From: Atopobium sp. UBA6362
GTDB taxonomy: Bacteria; Actinomycetota; Coriobacteriia; Coriobacteriales; Atopobiaceae
NCBI GenBank assembly: GCA_002440065.1
Contig: DJRK01000150.1
Location: 459 to 17,951, forward strand
DNA: 17,493 nucleotides
Direction: 5' to 3'
Part shown: piece after piece, positions 1 to 6,465 of the stretch
How positions within the stretch are numbered: the stretch's first letter is position 1
How the letters are laid out: each line of letters begins with the position of its first letter
The notes under the pieces: model-generated
What the model was told of the DNA's origin: nothing
Database searches by the model: none
The model's input: the letters and a program-made list of their open reading frames with translations, nothing else
Position numbers and translations under genes: made by a program

Positions 1-40
1 TCGTTTTTCTTCCAAATGGAAGAAAAACGAACCTGTCCCC
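1..40. repeat. Right part of a REP-like palindrome
   Basis: A perfect hairpin: 13-nt arm TCGTTTTTCTTCC (1-13), loop AAAT, complementary arm at 18-30. It is followed directly by ACCTGTCCCC (31-40). The same outer sequence, CGAACCTGTCCCC, forms the right arm of the palindrome at 286-337, so this looks like a second member of that family. Its left outer arm would lie beyond the left edge of the window. Reading CGAACCTGTCCCC as a REP-like outer arm is inferred from comparing the two copies. Confidence 0.6.
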
Positions 41-52
41 TATTGCCTCCAC

Positions 53-280
53 GATGCGCGATCGACCCCTTCGTCACACGCATTTGGAAACGGATGCACA
101 CTCGGTTGCTTCGTCACACGCATTTACTGGGCCTCGGGTTGCGTTGTTCCATAAAAGCCCAGATAAGCTATCTGAAAAACGCCTCCGAATCAGCTTCGGG
201 GGCGTTTTTGCGTGTCCCGAGAGACCCGAGTGCGCACAAGAATCGATTTACGTGTGACGAGAGCCGCGAACGTGCATGCA
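53..280. repeat. 228-bp intergenic element, copy A (40-bp paired 10-mers)
   Basis: The 10-mer TCGTCACACG occurs at 71-80 and 111-120, within an exact 17-nt repeat CTTCGTCACACGCATTT at 69-85 and 109-125. Its complement CGTGTGACGA is at 251-260, with a degraded form CGTGTCCCGA at 211-220. Each pair is spaced 40 bp and 90 bp separates the pairs. The core GCCCAGATAAG (157-167) leads into TCTGAAAA and a terminator-like hairpin at 175-209. Copy B at 7378-7605 has all these landmarks displaced by exactly 7327 bp. No coding function is supported in this region. Confidence 0.75.
175..209. terminator. Bidirectional intrinsic terminator-like hairpin in element A
   Basis: Arms AAAAACGCCTCCGAA (175-189) and TTCGGGGGCGTTTTT (195-209) pair along 15 positions with one wobble; the loop is 5 nt. 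The stem starts with five A and ends with five T, so it fits an intrinsic terminator on either strand. It lies at the centre of element A. Confidence 0.7.
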
Positions 281-285
281 AAAAT

Positions 286-337
286 CGGGGACGGGTTCGC
301 AACTTACTCATTTGAGCAATTTGCGAACCTGTCCCCG
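286..337. repeat. REP-like palindrome, possible terminator of the DeoR gene
   Basis: Arms CGGGGACGGGTTCGCAA (286-302) and TTGCGAACCTGTCCCCG (321-337) pair over 17 positions with a single G/T mismatch. The 18-nt loop contains a further CTCA/TGAG pairing. Read on the minus strand, which is the direction of the DeoR gene ending at 351, the hairpin is followed by ATTTTTG, so it can serve as that gene's terminator. The outer sequence matches the palindrome at the left window edge. Confidence 0.7.
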
Positions 338-350
338 TTATTACCGTTTT

Positions 351-1127
351 TTAGACGCGGCGAATCTCGTGGATGCCGGCCTCGAGGAGGATCTGCACGT
401 CCTCGTCGGTCGCGCCCGTGTCGGTGATGAGCAGGTTCACCTGGTCGAGCGACGCGTACGAGAAGCCGGCGCCGATGCCGAGCTTGCGCGAATCCGCAAG
501 AAGGACCATGCGGTCGGACCGCTCGACCATGAGCGAGTTCACGATGGCCTCCTGCTGCGTCGTCGAGGTGATGCCCGCCGTGAGCGAGATGCCCGCGCAG
601 CCCAGGAAGGCCACGCTTGCCGCGACGCTGCGGATGTTCGCGAGCGCGAACTCGCCCGAGAGCACCCCGCGCGGCGGGCGTATCTCCCCGCCGGTCACGA
701 GGACGTTGCCGCCGTTGGGGCACACGAGCTCGTCGCCGTGCAGCGAGTTCGTGACCACGGTGACGCCGCGCGCCTTGAGGTAGTTCACGACCATGAGCGC
801 CGTGGAGCTCGTGTTGATGAAGAGCAGCTCGTTGTCGTGCACGAGCTCGGCGCCGGCCCGCGCGATCCGCTCCTTGGTCGCCTCGAAGGGGGAGAGCTGC
901 GCCATCTGGCCCAACGACATCACGTTCTCGGAGAGCAGCGCCTCGCCGTAACGGCGCGTGGCGAGGCCGCGGCGCTCGAGCTCGTCGAGGTCGCGGCGCA
1001 CGGTGAGCGTCGAGATGCCGAGCTTCTCGGCGAGCTCGGTGACGCCCACGCGCCCCTTCTCCTTGAGTATGGTGAGGATCGTTTGACGCCGCTGCTCGAC
1101 GAAGCCGCGGCCTTTCTTGTCTGCCAT
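351..1127 (-). CDS. DeoR/GlpR-family transcriptional regulator, probable ascorbate-locus repressor
   Basis: A 258-residue protein of normal DeoR-family length. An N-terminal helix-turn-helix covers roughly residues 12-60, with recognition helix STLTVRRDLDELERRG at 39-54. The C-terminal sugar-phosphate-sensing domain shows NTSSTA (105-110), GGEIRP (146-151), the glycine-rich GCAGISLTAG stretch (176-185) and ADSRKLG (211-217), which correspond to effector-binding loops of this family. It is divergent from the ula-type operon across a 309-bp gap, as expected of a local regulator. In E. coli the DeoR-family protein UlaR plays this role with ascorbate 6-phosphate as effector; equivalence here is inferred from fold and position. 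The upstream SD is weak (AAGG). The gene stops at 351 just before a palindromic terminator-like hairpin. Confidence 0.88.
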   Translation of the reverse strand: MADKKGRGFVEQRRQTILTILKEKGRVGVTELAEKLGISTLTVRRDLDELERRGLATRRYGEALLSENVMSLGQMAQLSPFEATKERIARAGAELVHDNELLFINTSSTALMVVNYLKARGVTVVTNSLHGDELVCPNGGNVLVTGGEIRPPRGVLSGEFALANIRSVAASVAFLGCAGISLTAGITSTTQQEAIVNSLMVERSDRMVLLADSRKLGIGAGFSYASLDQVNLLITDTGATDEDVQILLEAGIHEIRRV

Positions 1128-1436
1128 GGTGGTGCCTTGTCCCTGCTCTATATGCGTAGGTCTGATTCTACAGTTGCCAATAGTTGAAAATCGAACGATG
1201 TGAACAATTAAATCAACTCTGCTGAATTCAATCTAGCAAAGATGAATGAACTGAACAATTGCATAGACCGCTTACGGGTGATATTCTACCGTTCAGCGCC
1301 ACATTGCACAAACTGAATGTTCGAAGTGTGCAGTTGGTCTATAACAATGGCAACAAAGCGTTCGCAACGTTACTCACGTACACACTGAGCACACAGAACG
1401 CTACGATCAAGCGTCATAGGAAAGGAGAGGTTCCGG
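1128..1436. promoter_or_regulatory. Divergent promoter/operator region between the regulator and ulaC
   Basis: This 309-bp region is AT-richer than its surroundings and holds no gene. TGAACAATT is repeated exactly at 1201-1209 and 1252-1260, 51 bp apart, which is near five helical turns. A plus-strand promoter candidate is TTGAAA (1184-1189) with TTAAAT (1208-1213) at 18-bp spacing; its -10 overlaps the first repeat. A separate inverted repeat, TGCACA (1305-1310) and TGTGCA (1327-1332), lies just before a TATAAC (1340-1345) that is a second -10 candidate. An operator role for these repeats is inferred from their position next to a DeoR gene. SD AAAGGAGAGG (1421-1430) serves the next gene. Confidence 0.45.
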
Positions 1437-1913
1437 ATGCTTCTAAAGGAAATCGCCGAGAAGAAGCGTTACGCCTTCACCGAGGGCCCGCTGAGCTGGA
1501 GGGACGCTCTGCGCGAGTGCTGCAAGCCCCTCGAGGCCGAGGGCCTGGTCGAGCCGGTCTACGCCGACGTCATCATCCAGAACGTCGAGAAGAACGGCCC
1601 CTACATCGTCCTCGTCCCCGGCGTGGCCATGCCCCACACCACCGAGAACGCCCAGGGCTGCAACGGCACCGGCATCGGCTTCATGCGTTGCGACCAGCCC
1701 GTCCACTTCGGCGAGCCCGACGACGCCGAGCACGACGCGCAGATCTTCTTCACGCTGTGCTCCACGAACCAGGACGAGCACTTCCAGAACATGCAGCGCC
1801 TCATGGCCGTCCTGACGAACGAGGAGGCCGTCGAGAAGCTCAAGGCCGCCACCTCCGTCGACGACCTGCTCGCCATCGACGCCATCGTCGACGAGAGCGC
1901 CTTCGCGAACTAG
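1437..1913 (+). CDS. ulaC: Ascorbate-family PTS IIA component
   Basis: A 158-residue cytoplasmic EIIA of the mannitol/fructose/ascorbate fold, close to the length of E. coli UlaC. The phospho-acceptor histidine is H67 in VPGVAMPHTTEN, preceded by the usual GPYIVLVPG strand. It takes phosphate from HPr and passes it to the IIB cysteine encoded at 3658. The start is fixed by AAAGGAGAGG seven bases upstream. It is the first gene of the operon, downstream of the divergent DeoR regulator, with IIC following after 78 bp. Codons are almost all C- or G-ending, as is typical of highly expressed genes. The ascorbate assignment rests on the operon partners UlaA-like IIC, UlaG and UlaE, since IIA alone does not define the substrate. 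Confidence 0.9.
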   Translation: MLLKEIAEKKRYAFTEGPLSWRDALRECCKPLEAEGLVEPVYADVIIQNVEKNGPYIVLVPGVAMPHTTENAQGCNGTGIGFMRCDQPVHFGEPDDAEHDAQIFFTLCSTNQDEHFQNMQRLMAVLTNEEAVEKLKAATSVDDLLAIDAIVDESAFAN

Positions 1914-1935
1914 CCGCGAACCATCGTGTGGAATG

Positions 1936-1964
1936 ACTAACCTGCCCGGACCGGCGCGGTTAGT
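1936..1964 (+). other. Intercistronic hairpin ulaC-ulaA
   Basis: ACTAACC (1936-1942) pairs perfectly with GGTTAGT (1958-1964). An inner GCC (1944-1946) can pair with GGC (1953-1955). There is no T-tract after it, so a processing or mRNA-stability structure is likelier than a terminator. The SD GAAAGGAAA for ulaA follows shortly. Confidence 0.5.
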
Positions 1965-1991
1965 TGGCAGCATTGGAAAGAAAGGAAACCC

Positions 1992-3494
1992 ATGGACATC
2001 CTAATGGGCATCTGGACCTGGATCGTGAACAACATCCTGACCCAGCCCGCTTACTTCATCGGCCTCATAGTCGTCCTCGGCTATGCGCTGATGAAGAAGC
2101 CTTGGTACGACATCCTCGCCGGCTTCATCAAGGCCGTCATCGGCTACCAGATCCTCATGGTCGGCTCCTCGGGCCTGACCTCCGCGTTCCGCCCGGTCCT
2201 CGTGGGCCTGCAGACCCGCTTCAACATGAGCGCCTGCGTCATCGACCCGTACTTCGGCCAGAACGCCGTTCAGGCCGCCATGGAGGACACGAGCTCTTCC
2301 GCCCTCTCCTTCATCTCGGGTAAGTCCTTCTCGCTCGTCATGTTCCTGCTGCTCTTCGCCTTCATCCTGAACATCGTCCTCGTGGCGTTCCGCAAGGTCA
2401 CGAAGTGCCGCGCCCTCTTCACCACGGGCCACGTGCAGGTTCAGCAGTCCGCCCTCGCCTTCGCGCTCATCCTCTTCTGCTTCCCCGCGCTGAAGGACCA
2501 GGACTGGGTCGTCCTGATCATCATGACGATCCTGCTCGGCCTCTACTGGGCCGTGGGCTCCAACCTCTGCATCCGTCCTTCCCAGGAGCTGACCGACGGC
2601 GCCGGCCTCACCATCGCCCACCAGCAGATGTTCGGCGTCTACCTCGCCTCCAAGGCCGCCGACTGGATGAACAAGCACTCCAAGAAGGAGTCCAAGAACG
2701 TCGACGACATCAAGCTCCCCGGTTTCCTGAAGATCTTTAACGAGAACCTCGTCGCGACCGCCATCCTCATGACCGCGTTCTTCGGCACGATCCTCGCCAT
2801 CCTCGGCCAGGACTTCCTCGTCGCCAACAAGTTCATGAAGGAGGGCCAGGACTTCTTCATGTACATCCTGACGACCTCCTTCGAGTTCGCCGTGTACCTC
2901 TCCATCCTGCAGCTCGGCGTCCGCACCTTCGTTACCGAGCTCACCAACTCCTTCCAGGGCATCTCCACCAAGCTCCTCAAGGGCTCCGTGCCCGGCGTCG
3001 ACTGCGCCGTCACCTTCGGCTTCGGCGCCCCCAACGCCGTGACCATCGGCTTCCTCTTTGGCGCCCTCGGCCAGTTCCTCGCCATCGGCCTGCTCCTGCT
3101 CCTCAAGTCCCCCGTCGTGATCATGGCCGGCTTCGTGCCCCTGTTCTTCGACAACGCCGTCATCGGCGTCTACGCCAACGACAAGGGCGGCCTGCGCGCC
3201 TGCTGCATCCTCCCGTTCATCTCCGGCCTGCTCCAGGTCTTCGGCTCCGCGATCATCGCCGGTTGGACCGGCCTGGCGGCCTACGGCGGCTACATGGGCA
3301 TGTGGGACTGGGCGGTCGTCTGGCCGATCATGACCGGTCTCATGAAGTTCCTGTCCTACGGCGGCCTCGTCGTCTGCGTCATCGCCCTTCTCGCCATCCC
3401 GCAGATTCAGTACCGCAAGCACAAGGAGACCTACTTCCTCGAGGTCGAGGATTGGCAGAAGTGCAAGGAGATGCGCAAGAACGGCATCGCCTAG
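1992..3494 (+). CDS. ulaA: Ascorbate-type PTS IIC permease
   Basis: A 500-residue polytopic membrane protein of the SgaT/UlaA family, slightly longer than E. coli UlaA (about 465). Hydrophobic segments run through the protein, beginning near residue 15 (TQPAYFIGLIVVLGYALM), with cytoplasmic basic stretches such as the KHSKKESKNV loop around residue 225. The conserved FGFGAPNAVTIGF and FFDNAVIGVYANDKGG regions are present in the C-terminal half. It would translocate L-ascorbate while the IIB protein phosphorylates it to ascorbate 6-phosphate. SD GAAAGGAAA precedes the ATG. Unlike the paralogue at 8947-10248, it keeps the FGAPN motif. The family assignment is firm; the exact substrate is inferred from ulaG and ulaE downstream. 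Confidence 0.93.
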   Translation: MDILMGIWTWIVNNILTQPAYFIGLIVVLGYALMKKPWYDILAGFIKAVIGYQILMVGSSGLTSAFRPVLVGLQTRFNMSACVIDPYFGQNAVQAAMEDTSSSALSFISGKSFSLVMFLLLFAFILNIVLVAFRKVTKCRALFTTGHVQVQQSALAFALILFCFPALKDQDWVVLIIMTILLGLYWAVGSNLCIRPSQELTDGAGLTIAHQQMFGVYLASKAADWMNKHSKKESKNVDDIKLPGFLKIFNENLVATAILMTAFFGTILAILGQDFLVANKFMKEGQDFFMYILTTSFEFAVYLSILQLGVRTFVTELTNSFQGISTKLLKGSVPGVDCAVTFGFGAPNAVTIGFLFGALGQFLAIGLLLLLKSPVVIMAGFVPLFFDNAVIGVYANDKGGLRACCILPFISGLLQVFGSAIIAGWTGLAAYGGYMGMWDWAVVWPIMTGLMKFLSYGGLVVCVIALLAIPQIQYRKHKETYFLEVEDWQKCKEMRKNGIA

Positions 3495-3547
3495 GCCCCT
3501 TAGCCCCACGGTGCCTCTGAGCACCACCTGATTCACCAGCTCTACCA

Positions 3548-3637
3548 GGGGCGGTCGGACCGCCGGCCGCCCCTTCCCATGAGATTCGCCCAACAACAGG
3601 TGTTGGGAAAGAAAACCAGCCCGGGATCCGCCCGGGC
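3548..3637 (+). other. Three tandem hairpins in the ulaA-ulaB gap
   Basis: Hairpin 1: GGGGCGGTCGG (3548-3558) with CCGGCCGCCCC (3563-3573), 11 positions with one wobble and a 4-nt loop. Hairpin 2: CCCAACA (3589-3595) with TGTTGGG (3601-3607), perfect, 5-nt loop. Hairpin 3: GCCCGGG (3619-3625) with CCCGGGC (3631-3637), perfect, 5-nt loop, ending a few bases before the SD AAAGGAG. None has a clear T-tract. Their regular succession in a 163-bp gap suggests a structured intercistronic RNA that sets relative expression or blocks 3'-5' decay; this role is inference. Confidence 0.6.
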
Positions 3638-3657
3638 GCACACAAAGGAGAACAACA

Positions 3658-3966
3658 ATGAAGGCAAAGATCCTCGTCGCTTGCGCAAACGGTGCCGGCA
3701 CCTCCCTCATGATGAAGATGACCGCCGAGCGCGTGACCAAGAAGCTCGGCATGGGCGTCGCCGACATCCACCACTGCGCGCTCTCCGAGGGCGTCTCCGT
3801 CGCCCGTCAGTACGACATCGTCTTCTCGCCCCTCAACTTCGTGAACATGTACGACTCCGCCGCCAAGGCCGGCGTGACCGTCATCGGCCTGCGCAACGTC
3901 CTCTCCGACGCCGAGATGGAGCAGCACCTCAAGGAGACCGGCGCCGCCGAGAAGTTCGCCGAGTAG
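3658..3966 (+). CDS. ulaB: Ascorbate-family PTS IIB component
   Basis: A 102-residue EIIB of the lactose/ascorbate superfamily, matching the length of E. coli UlaB (101). The phospho-acceptor is C9 in VACANGAGTSLMMKM, the phosphate-binding loop of the fold. It accepts phosphate from H67 of the IIA protein and passes it to the substrate bound in the IIC permease. SD AAAGGAG lies just upstream of the ATG. It sits 163 bp after ulaA, in an unusually long and structured gap. Cytoplasmic, with no signal peptide or membrane segment. Confidence 0.92.
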   Translation: MKAKILVACANGAGTSLMMKMTAERVTKKLGMGVADIHHCALSEGVSVARQYDIVFSPLNFVNMYDSAAKAGVTVIGLRNVLSDAEMEQHLKETGAAEKFAE

Positions 3967-3981
3967 GGCGAGCGCGAATAG

Positions 3982-3997
3982 GCGCCTGCTCAGGCGC
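3982..3997 (+). other. Intercistronic hairpin after ulaB
   Basis: GCGCCT (3982-3987) and AGGCGC (3992-3997) pair perfectly around a 4-nt GCTC loop. No T-tract follows. It occupies the 70-bp gap before the beta-propeller gene. Confidence 0.45.
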
Positions 3998-4036
3998 ACG
4001 TTCAACGAGTAATCCGAGGCAGAGGGAAGAACAACG

Positions 4037-5095
4037 ATGAACTACAGCAAGAAGGTCATTGCCGAGATGAACCTGGCCTACGCCATCGGCACCTTCGACG
4101 GCGCGGACGCCAAGAGCTTCCTCGTGGGCGTCGAGAAGCAGGGCCCCATCCGCCGCTTCGCCCTTGACGGCGAGCCGATGGAGACCGTGACCGAGGGCCC
4201 CGGCGGCGTCATGACGATCACGCAGGTCCCCGGCCGCGACGACCAGTTCATGGCCACCTGCGAGTTCTTCTCGCCCAACTTCGGCGGCGACACGGCGCAC
4301 ATCCGCACCTACACCCGCGCGGCCGACGGCTCCTGGAGCTCCACGAAGCTCTGCGACATGCCCTACGTGCACCGCTTTGGCCTGCTCAAGGGTGCCGACG
4401 GCTCCACGTGGGTCATCGCCTGCACCATCAAGGGCGCCTGCCGCCACATCAAGAACGACTGGCAGACCCCCGGCGCCGTGTGGGTCGGCCGCCTGGACGC
4501 CGCCGCCGAGACCTACGGCGACGACAACCAGCTCCCGATGACCGAGCTCGCCAGCTGCCAGGTGCAGAACCACGGCTTCTGGTACGCGCCCGACCGCAGC
4601 TACGCGCTCGTCTCCACGGCCGCGGGCGTCTTCCGCTACGTGCCGCCCGCGACGGCCGACGGCGAGTGGGACGTCAAGTGCCTCATCGTCAACCCCACGA
4701 GCGATATCTGCGTGGGTGACTTCGACGGCGACGGCGCCGAGGAGATCCTGACCATCTCCAAGTTCCACGGCGACACGCTCTCCGTGTGGCACGCGACCGA
4801 GAACGAGGACGTCTACACCTGCGTCTGGACCGATCCCGAGAAGCGCAACTTCCTGCACGCCATCTGGTCCGGCGAGCTCGCGGGCGAGCCCTGCGCCGTG
4901 GTCGGCAACCGCAAGGACGGCCGCGACCTGCTGCGCGTTTACTTCGACGCCGCCGCCGGCGACTACGCCGTCGAGCAGATCGACCACGACCGCGGCCCGG
5001 CGAACTGCTGGGTCATCGAGGACGAGGGCGTCCAGCGCATCATCGGCGCGAACCGCGAGACCAACGAGGTCGCGCTCTACACCGTTTCCAAGTAA
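4037..5095 (+). CDS. Cytoplasmic FG-GAP/VCBS-like beta-propeller protein of unknown function
   Basis: A 352-residue protein with no signal peptide or membrane segment. Recurrent beta-strand blocks of about 45-55 residues suggest a six- or seven-bladed propeller: near 12-45 (LAYAIGTFDG), 112-155, 180-205 (ALVSTAAGVFRYVP), 224-255, 273-305 and 323-350. DFDGDGAEE at 228-236 is the calcium-binding loop seen in FG-GAP/VCBS repeats. It sits between ulaB and ulaG with a 70-bp gap before and 64 bp after, and shares their G/C-ending codon use, so it is very probably co-expressed. It might bind a sugar acid or act as an accessory lactonase or isomerase, since propellers include several sugar-lactonase families. 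No catalytic residues are recognisable and the function is not known to me. Confidence 0.8.
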   Translation: MNYSKKVIAEMNLAYAIGTFDGADAKSFLVGVEKQGPIRRFALDGEPMETVTEGPGGVMTITQVPGRDDQFMATCEFFSPNFGGDTAHIRTYTRAADGSWSSTKLCDMPYVHRFGLLKGADGSTWVIACTIKGACRHIKNDWQTPGAVWVGRLDAAAETYGDDNQLPMTELASCQVQNHGFWYAPDRSYALVSTAAGVFRYVPPATADGEWDVKCLIVNPTSDICVGDFDGDGAEEILTISKFHGDTLSVWHATENEDVYTCVWTDPEKRNFLHAIWSGELAGEPCAVVGNRKDGRDLLRVYFDAAAGDYAVEQIDHDRGPANCWVIEDEGVQRIIGANRETNEVALYTVSK

Positions 5096-5111
5096 CCGTT
5101 CGTAGATTCAA

Positions 5112-5136
5112 GCGGCGAGGTCTTCTTGCCTGCCGC
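5112..5136 (+). other. Intercistronic hairpin before ulaG
   Basis: GCGGC (5112-5116) plus AGG (5118-5120) pair with CCT (5129-5131) plus GCCGC (5132-5136), with one bulged G and an 8-nt loop. The strong SD TAGGAGG follows before the ulaG ATG at 5160. Confidence 0.45.
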
Positions 5137-5159
5137 ACGAGATACCTAGGAGGAAAGAA

Positions 5160-6284
5160 ATGTCTGCTATCGACGAGGTCACCCGCGAAGGCTGGATCAT
5201 GAACACGTTCCCCGAGTGGGGCACCTGGCTCAACGAGGACATGGAGGCCGCCAAGCCCGCTCCCGGCACCGTTGAGATGTGGTGGCTCGGCTGCACCGGC
5301 ATCTACATGAAGACCCCGGGCAACACCGCCATCACCATCGACCTGTGGACCGGCAACGGCAAGCGCACCCACGGCGACGGCAAGATGAAGGTCGGCCACC
5401 AGATGGCCAACATGGCCGGCTGCCGCAAGATGCAGCCCAACCTGCGCAACATCCCCTACGTCTTCGATCCCTTCGCGATCCAGCACGTCGACGCCGTCCT
5501 CGCGACCCACTACCACCAGGACCACATGTCCAAGGAGTTCGCGGCCCACGTCATCCAGTCCGGCATGACCACCAAGGACGAGAACGGCAACGAGATCCCC
5601 GTCCCGTTCATCGGCCCCAAGAAGTCCGTTGAGTTCTGGGAGAAGTGGGGCGTGCCCGCCGAGCGCTGCATCACCGTCAAGCCCGGCGACAAGATCAAGG
5701 TCGGCGACATCGAGATCATCGCGATGGATTCCTTCGACCGCACCTGCATCACCACGACCGACTCCACCGGCCCCGACCGCGAGGACCTGTGGGGCAAGTG
5801 CCCGATGGACATGGACGAGAAGGCCGTGAACTACCTGCTCCGCACCCCGGGCGGCAACATCTACCACTCCGGCGACTCCCACTACTCCATCTACTTCGCC
5901 AAGCACGGCAAGGACATCGCCAAGGAGTACGGCGGCGTCGACGTGGCCTTCGGCTCCTACGGCTGCAACCCCATGGGCATGCAGGACAAGATGGAGGCCT
6001 CCGACATCCTGCGCATGGCCGAGGCCCTGCAGACCAAGGTCGTCATCCCCATCCACTGGGACGTCTGGACGAACTTCGAGGCCGACCTGCGCGAGATCGA
6101 GGTCCTCTACAACATGCGTCGCGAGCGCCTCGGCTACACCTTCAAGCCGTACTACTGGAAGGTCGGCGGCCACTACACCTACCCGACCGACTTCGAGAAC
6201 GGCAAGAAGTACTTCGTGTACCAGCGCGGCTTCGAGGACTGCTTCGACCACGAGCCCAACGTGCCGTTCCGCTCCGTCCTCTAA
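5160..6284 (+). CDS. ulaG: L-ascorbate-6-phosphate lactonase UlaG
   Basis: A 374-residue metallo-beta-lactamase-fold hydrolase, somewhat longer than E. coli UlaG (about 354). It hydrolyses L-ascorbate 6-phosphate to 3-keto-L-gulonate 6-phosphate in the cytoplasm. The N-terminus, with TFPEWGTWLNED and MWWLGCTGIY, closely resembles UlaG. The metal motif is THYHQDH, giving H117, H119, D121 and H122. Further family landmarks are AMDSFDRT (188-195), YHSGDSHYS (235-243) and the FDDCF-like FEDCFDHEPNVPF near the end. The extra length is mainly a short insert around residues 133-149 and 200-215. SD TAGGAGGAAAG is eight bases upstream. It is followed by a strong terminator-like hairpin, so the operon's main transcript may end here. 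Confidence 0.95.
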   Translation: MSAIDEVTREGWIMNTFPEWGTWLNEDMEAAKPAPGTVEMWWLGCTGIYMKTPGNTAITIDLWTGNGKRTHGDGKMKVGHQMANMAGCRKMQPNLRNIPYVFDPFAIQHVDAVLATHYHQDHMSKEFAAHVIQSGMTTKDENGNEIPVPFIGPKKSVEFWEKWGVPAERCITVKPGDKIKVGDIEIIAMDSFDRTCITTTDSTGPDREDLWGKCPMDMDEKAVNYLLRTPGGNIYHSGDSHYSIYFAKHGKDIAKEYGGVDVAFGSYGCNPMGMQDKMEASDILRMAEALQTKVVIPIHWDVWTNFEADLREIEVLYNMRRERLGYTFKPYYWKVGGHYTYPTDFENGKKYFVYQRGFEDCFDHEPNVPFRSVL

Positions 6285-6299
6285 GGAGAGGCGGGCTTT

Positions 6300-6400
6300 G
6301 CGAAAGCGCTTGCGGGTCTTGTAGCGGCTTTCGCGCACATAGAGCTTTTACCAGCGCGTTTGCTGGCCAGGGCCGACCGTTCATATGGGCGGTCGGCCCT
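6300..6400 (+). terminator. Triple hairpin with intrinsic terminator after ulaG
   Basis: Three stems succeed each other. First: GCGAAAGC plus GCT (6300-6310) with AGC (6323-6325) and GCTTTCGC (6327-6334), one bulge. Second: CCAGC (6351-6355) with GCTGG (6362-6366). Third: AGGGCCGACCG (6369-6379) with CGGTCGGCCCT (6390-6400), a perfect 11-bp stem followed by TCTTTC. The third is a good intrinsic terminator. It would reduce transcription into ulaE unless there is read-through or a promoter further on. Confidence 0.7.
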
Positions 6401-6465
6401 TCTTTCATCGATTTTCGCGGCGACGGGAACGGCCTTCTCGGCGCCAAGACATAAAGGAGTTAAGT

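Noticed and set aside
53..280. The 40-bp-spaced repeats considered as a small CRISPR array.
   Set aside because: The exact repeat is only 17 nt, there are two units per side in inverted orientation, and no cas gene is present.
2001..3767. A 588-codon open frame on the minus strand opposite ulaA.
   Set aside because: It is a shadow of biased codons: the translation is a low-complexity mix rich in Glu, Asp, Gly and Val, while the plus strand encodes a clear IIC permease.
5040..6338. A 432-codon minus-strand frame opposite ulaG.
   Set aside because: Val/Leu/Gly/Asp-rich composition with no domain, against an unmistakable UlaG on the other strand.
6385..6465. An in-frame upstream start for ulaE giving 27 more residues.
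   Set aside because: The extension is arginine-rich, overlaps the terminator stem, and lacks an SD, while the ATG at 6466 has a strong one.
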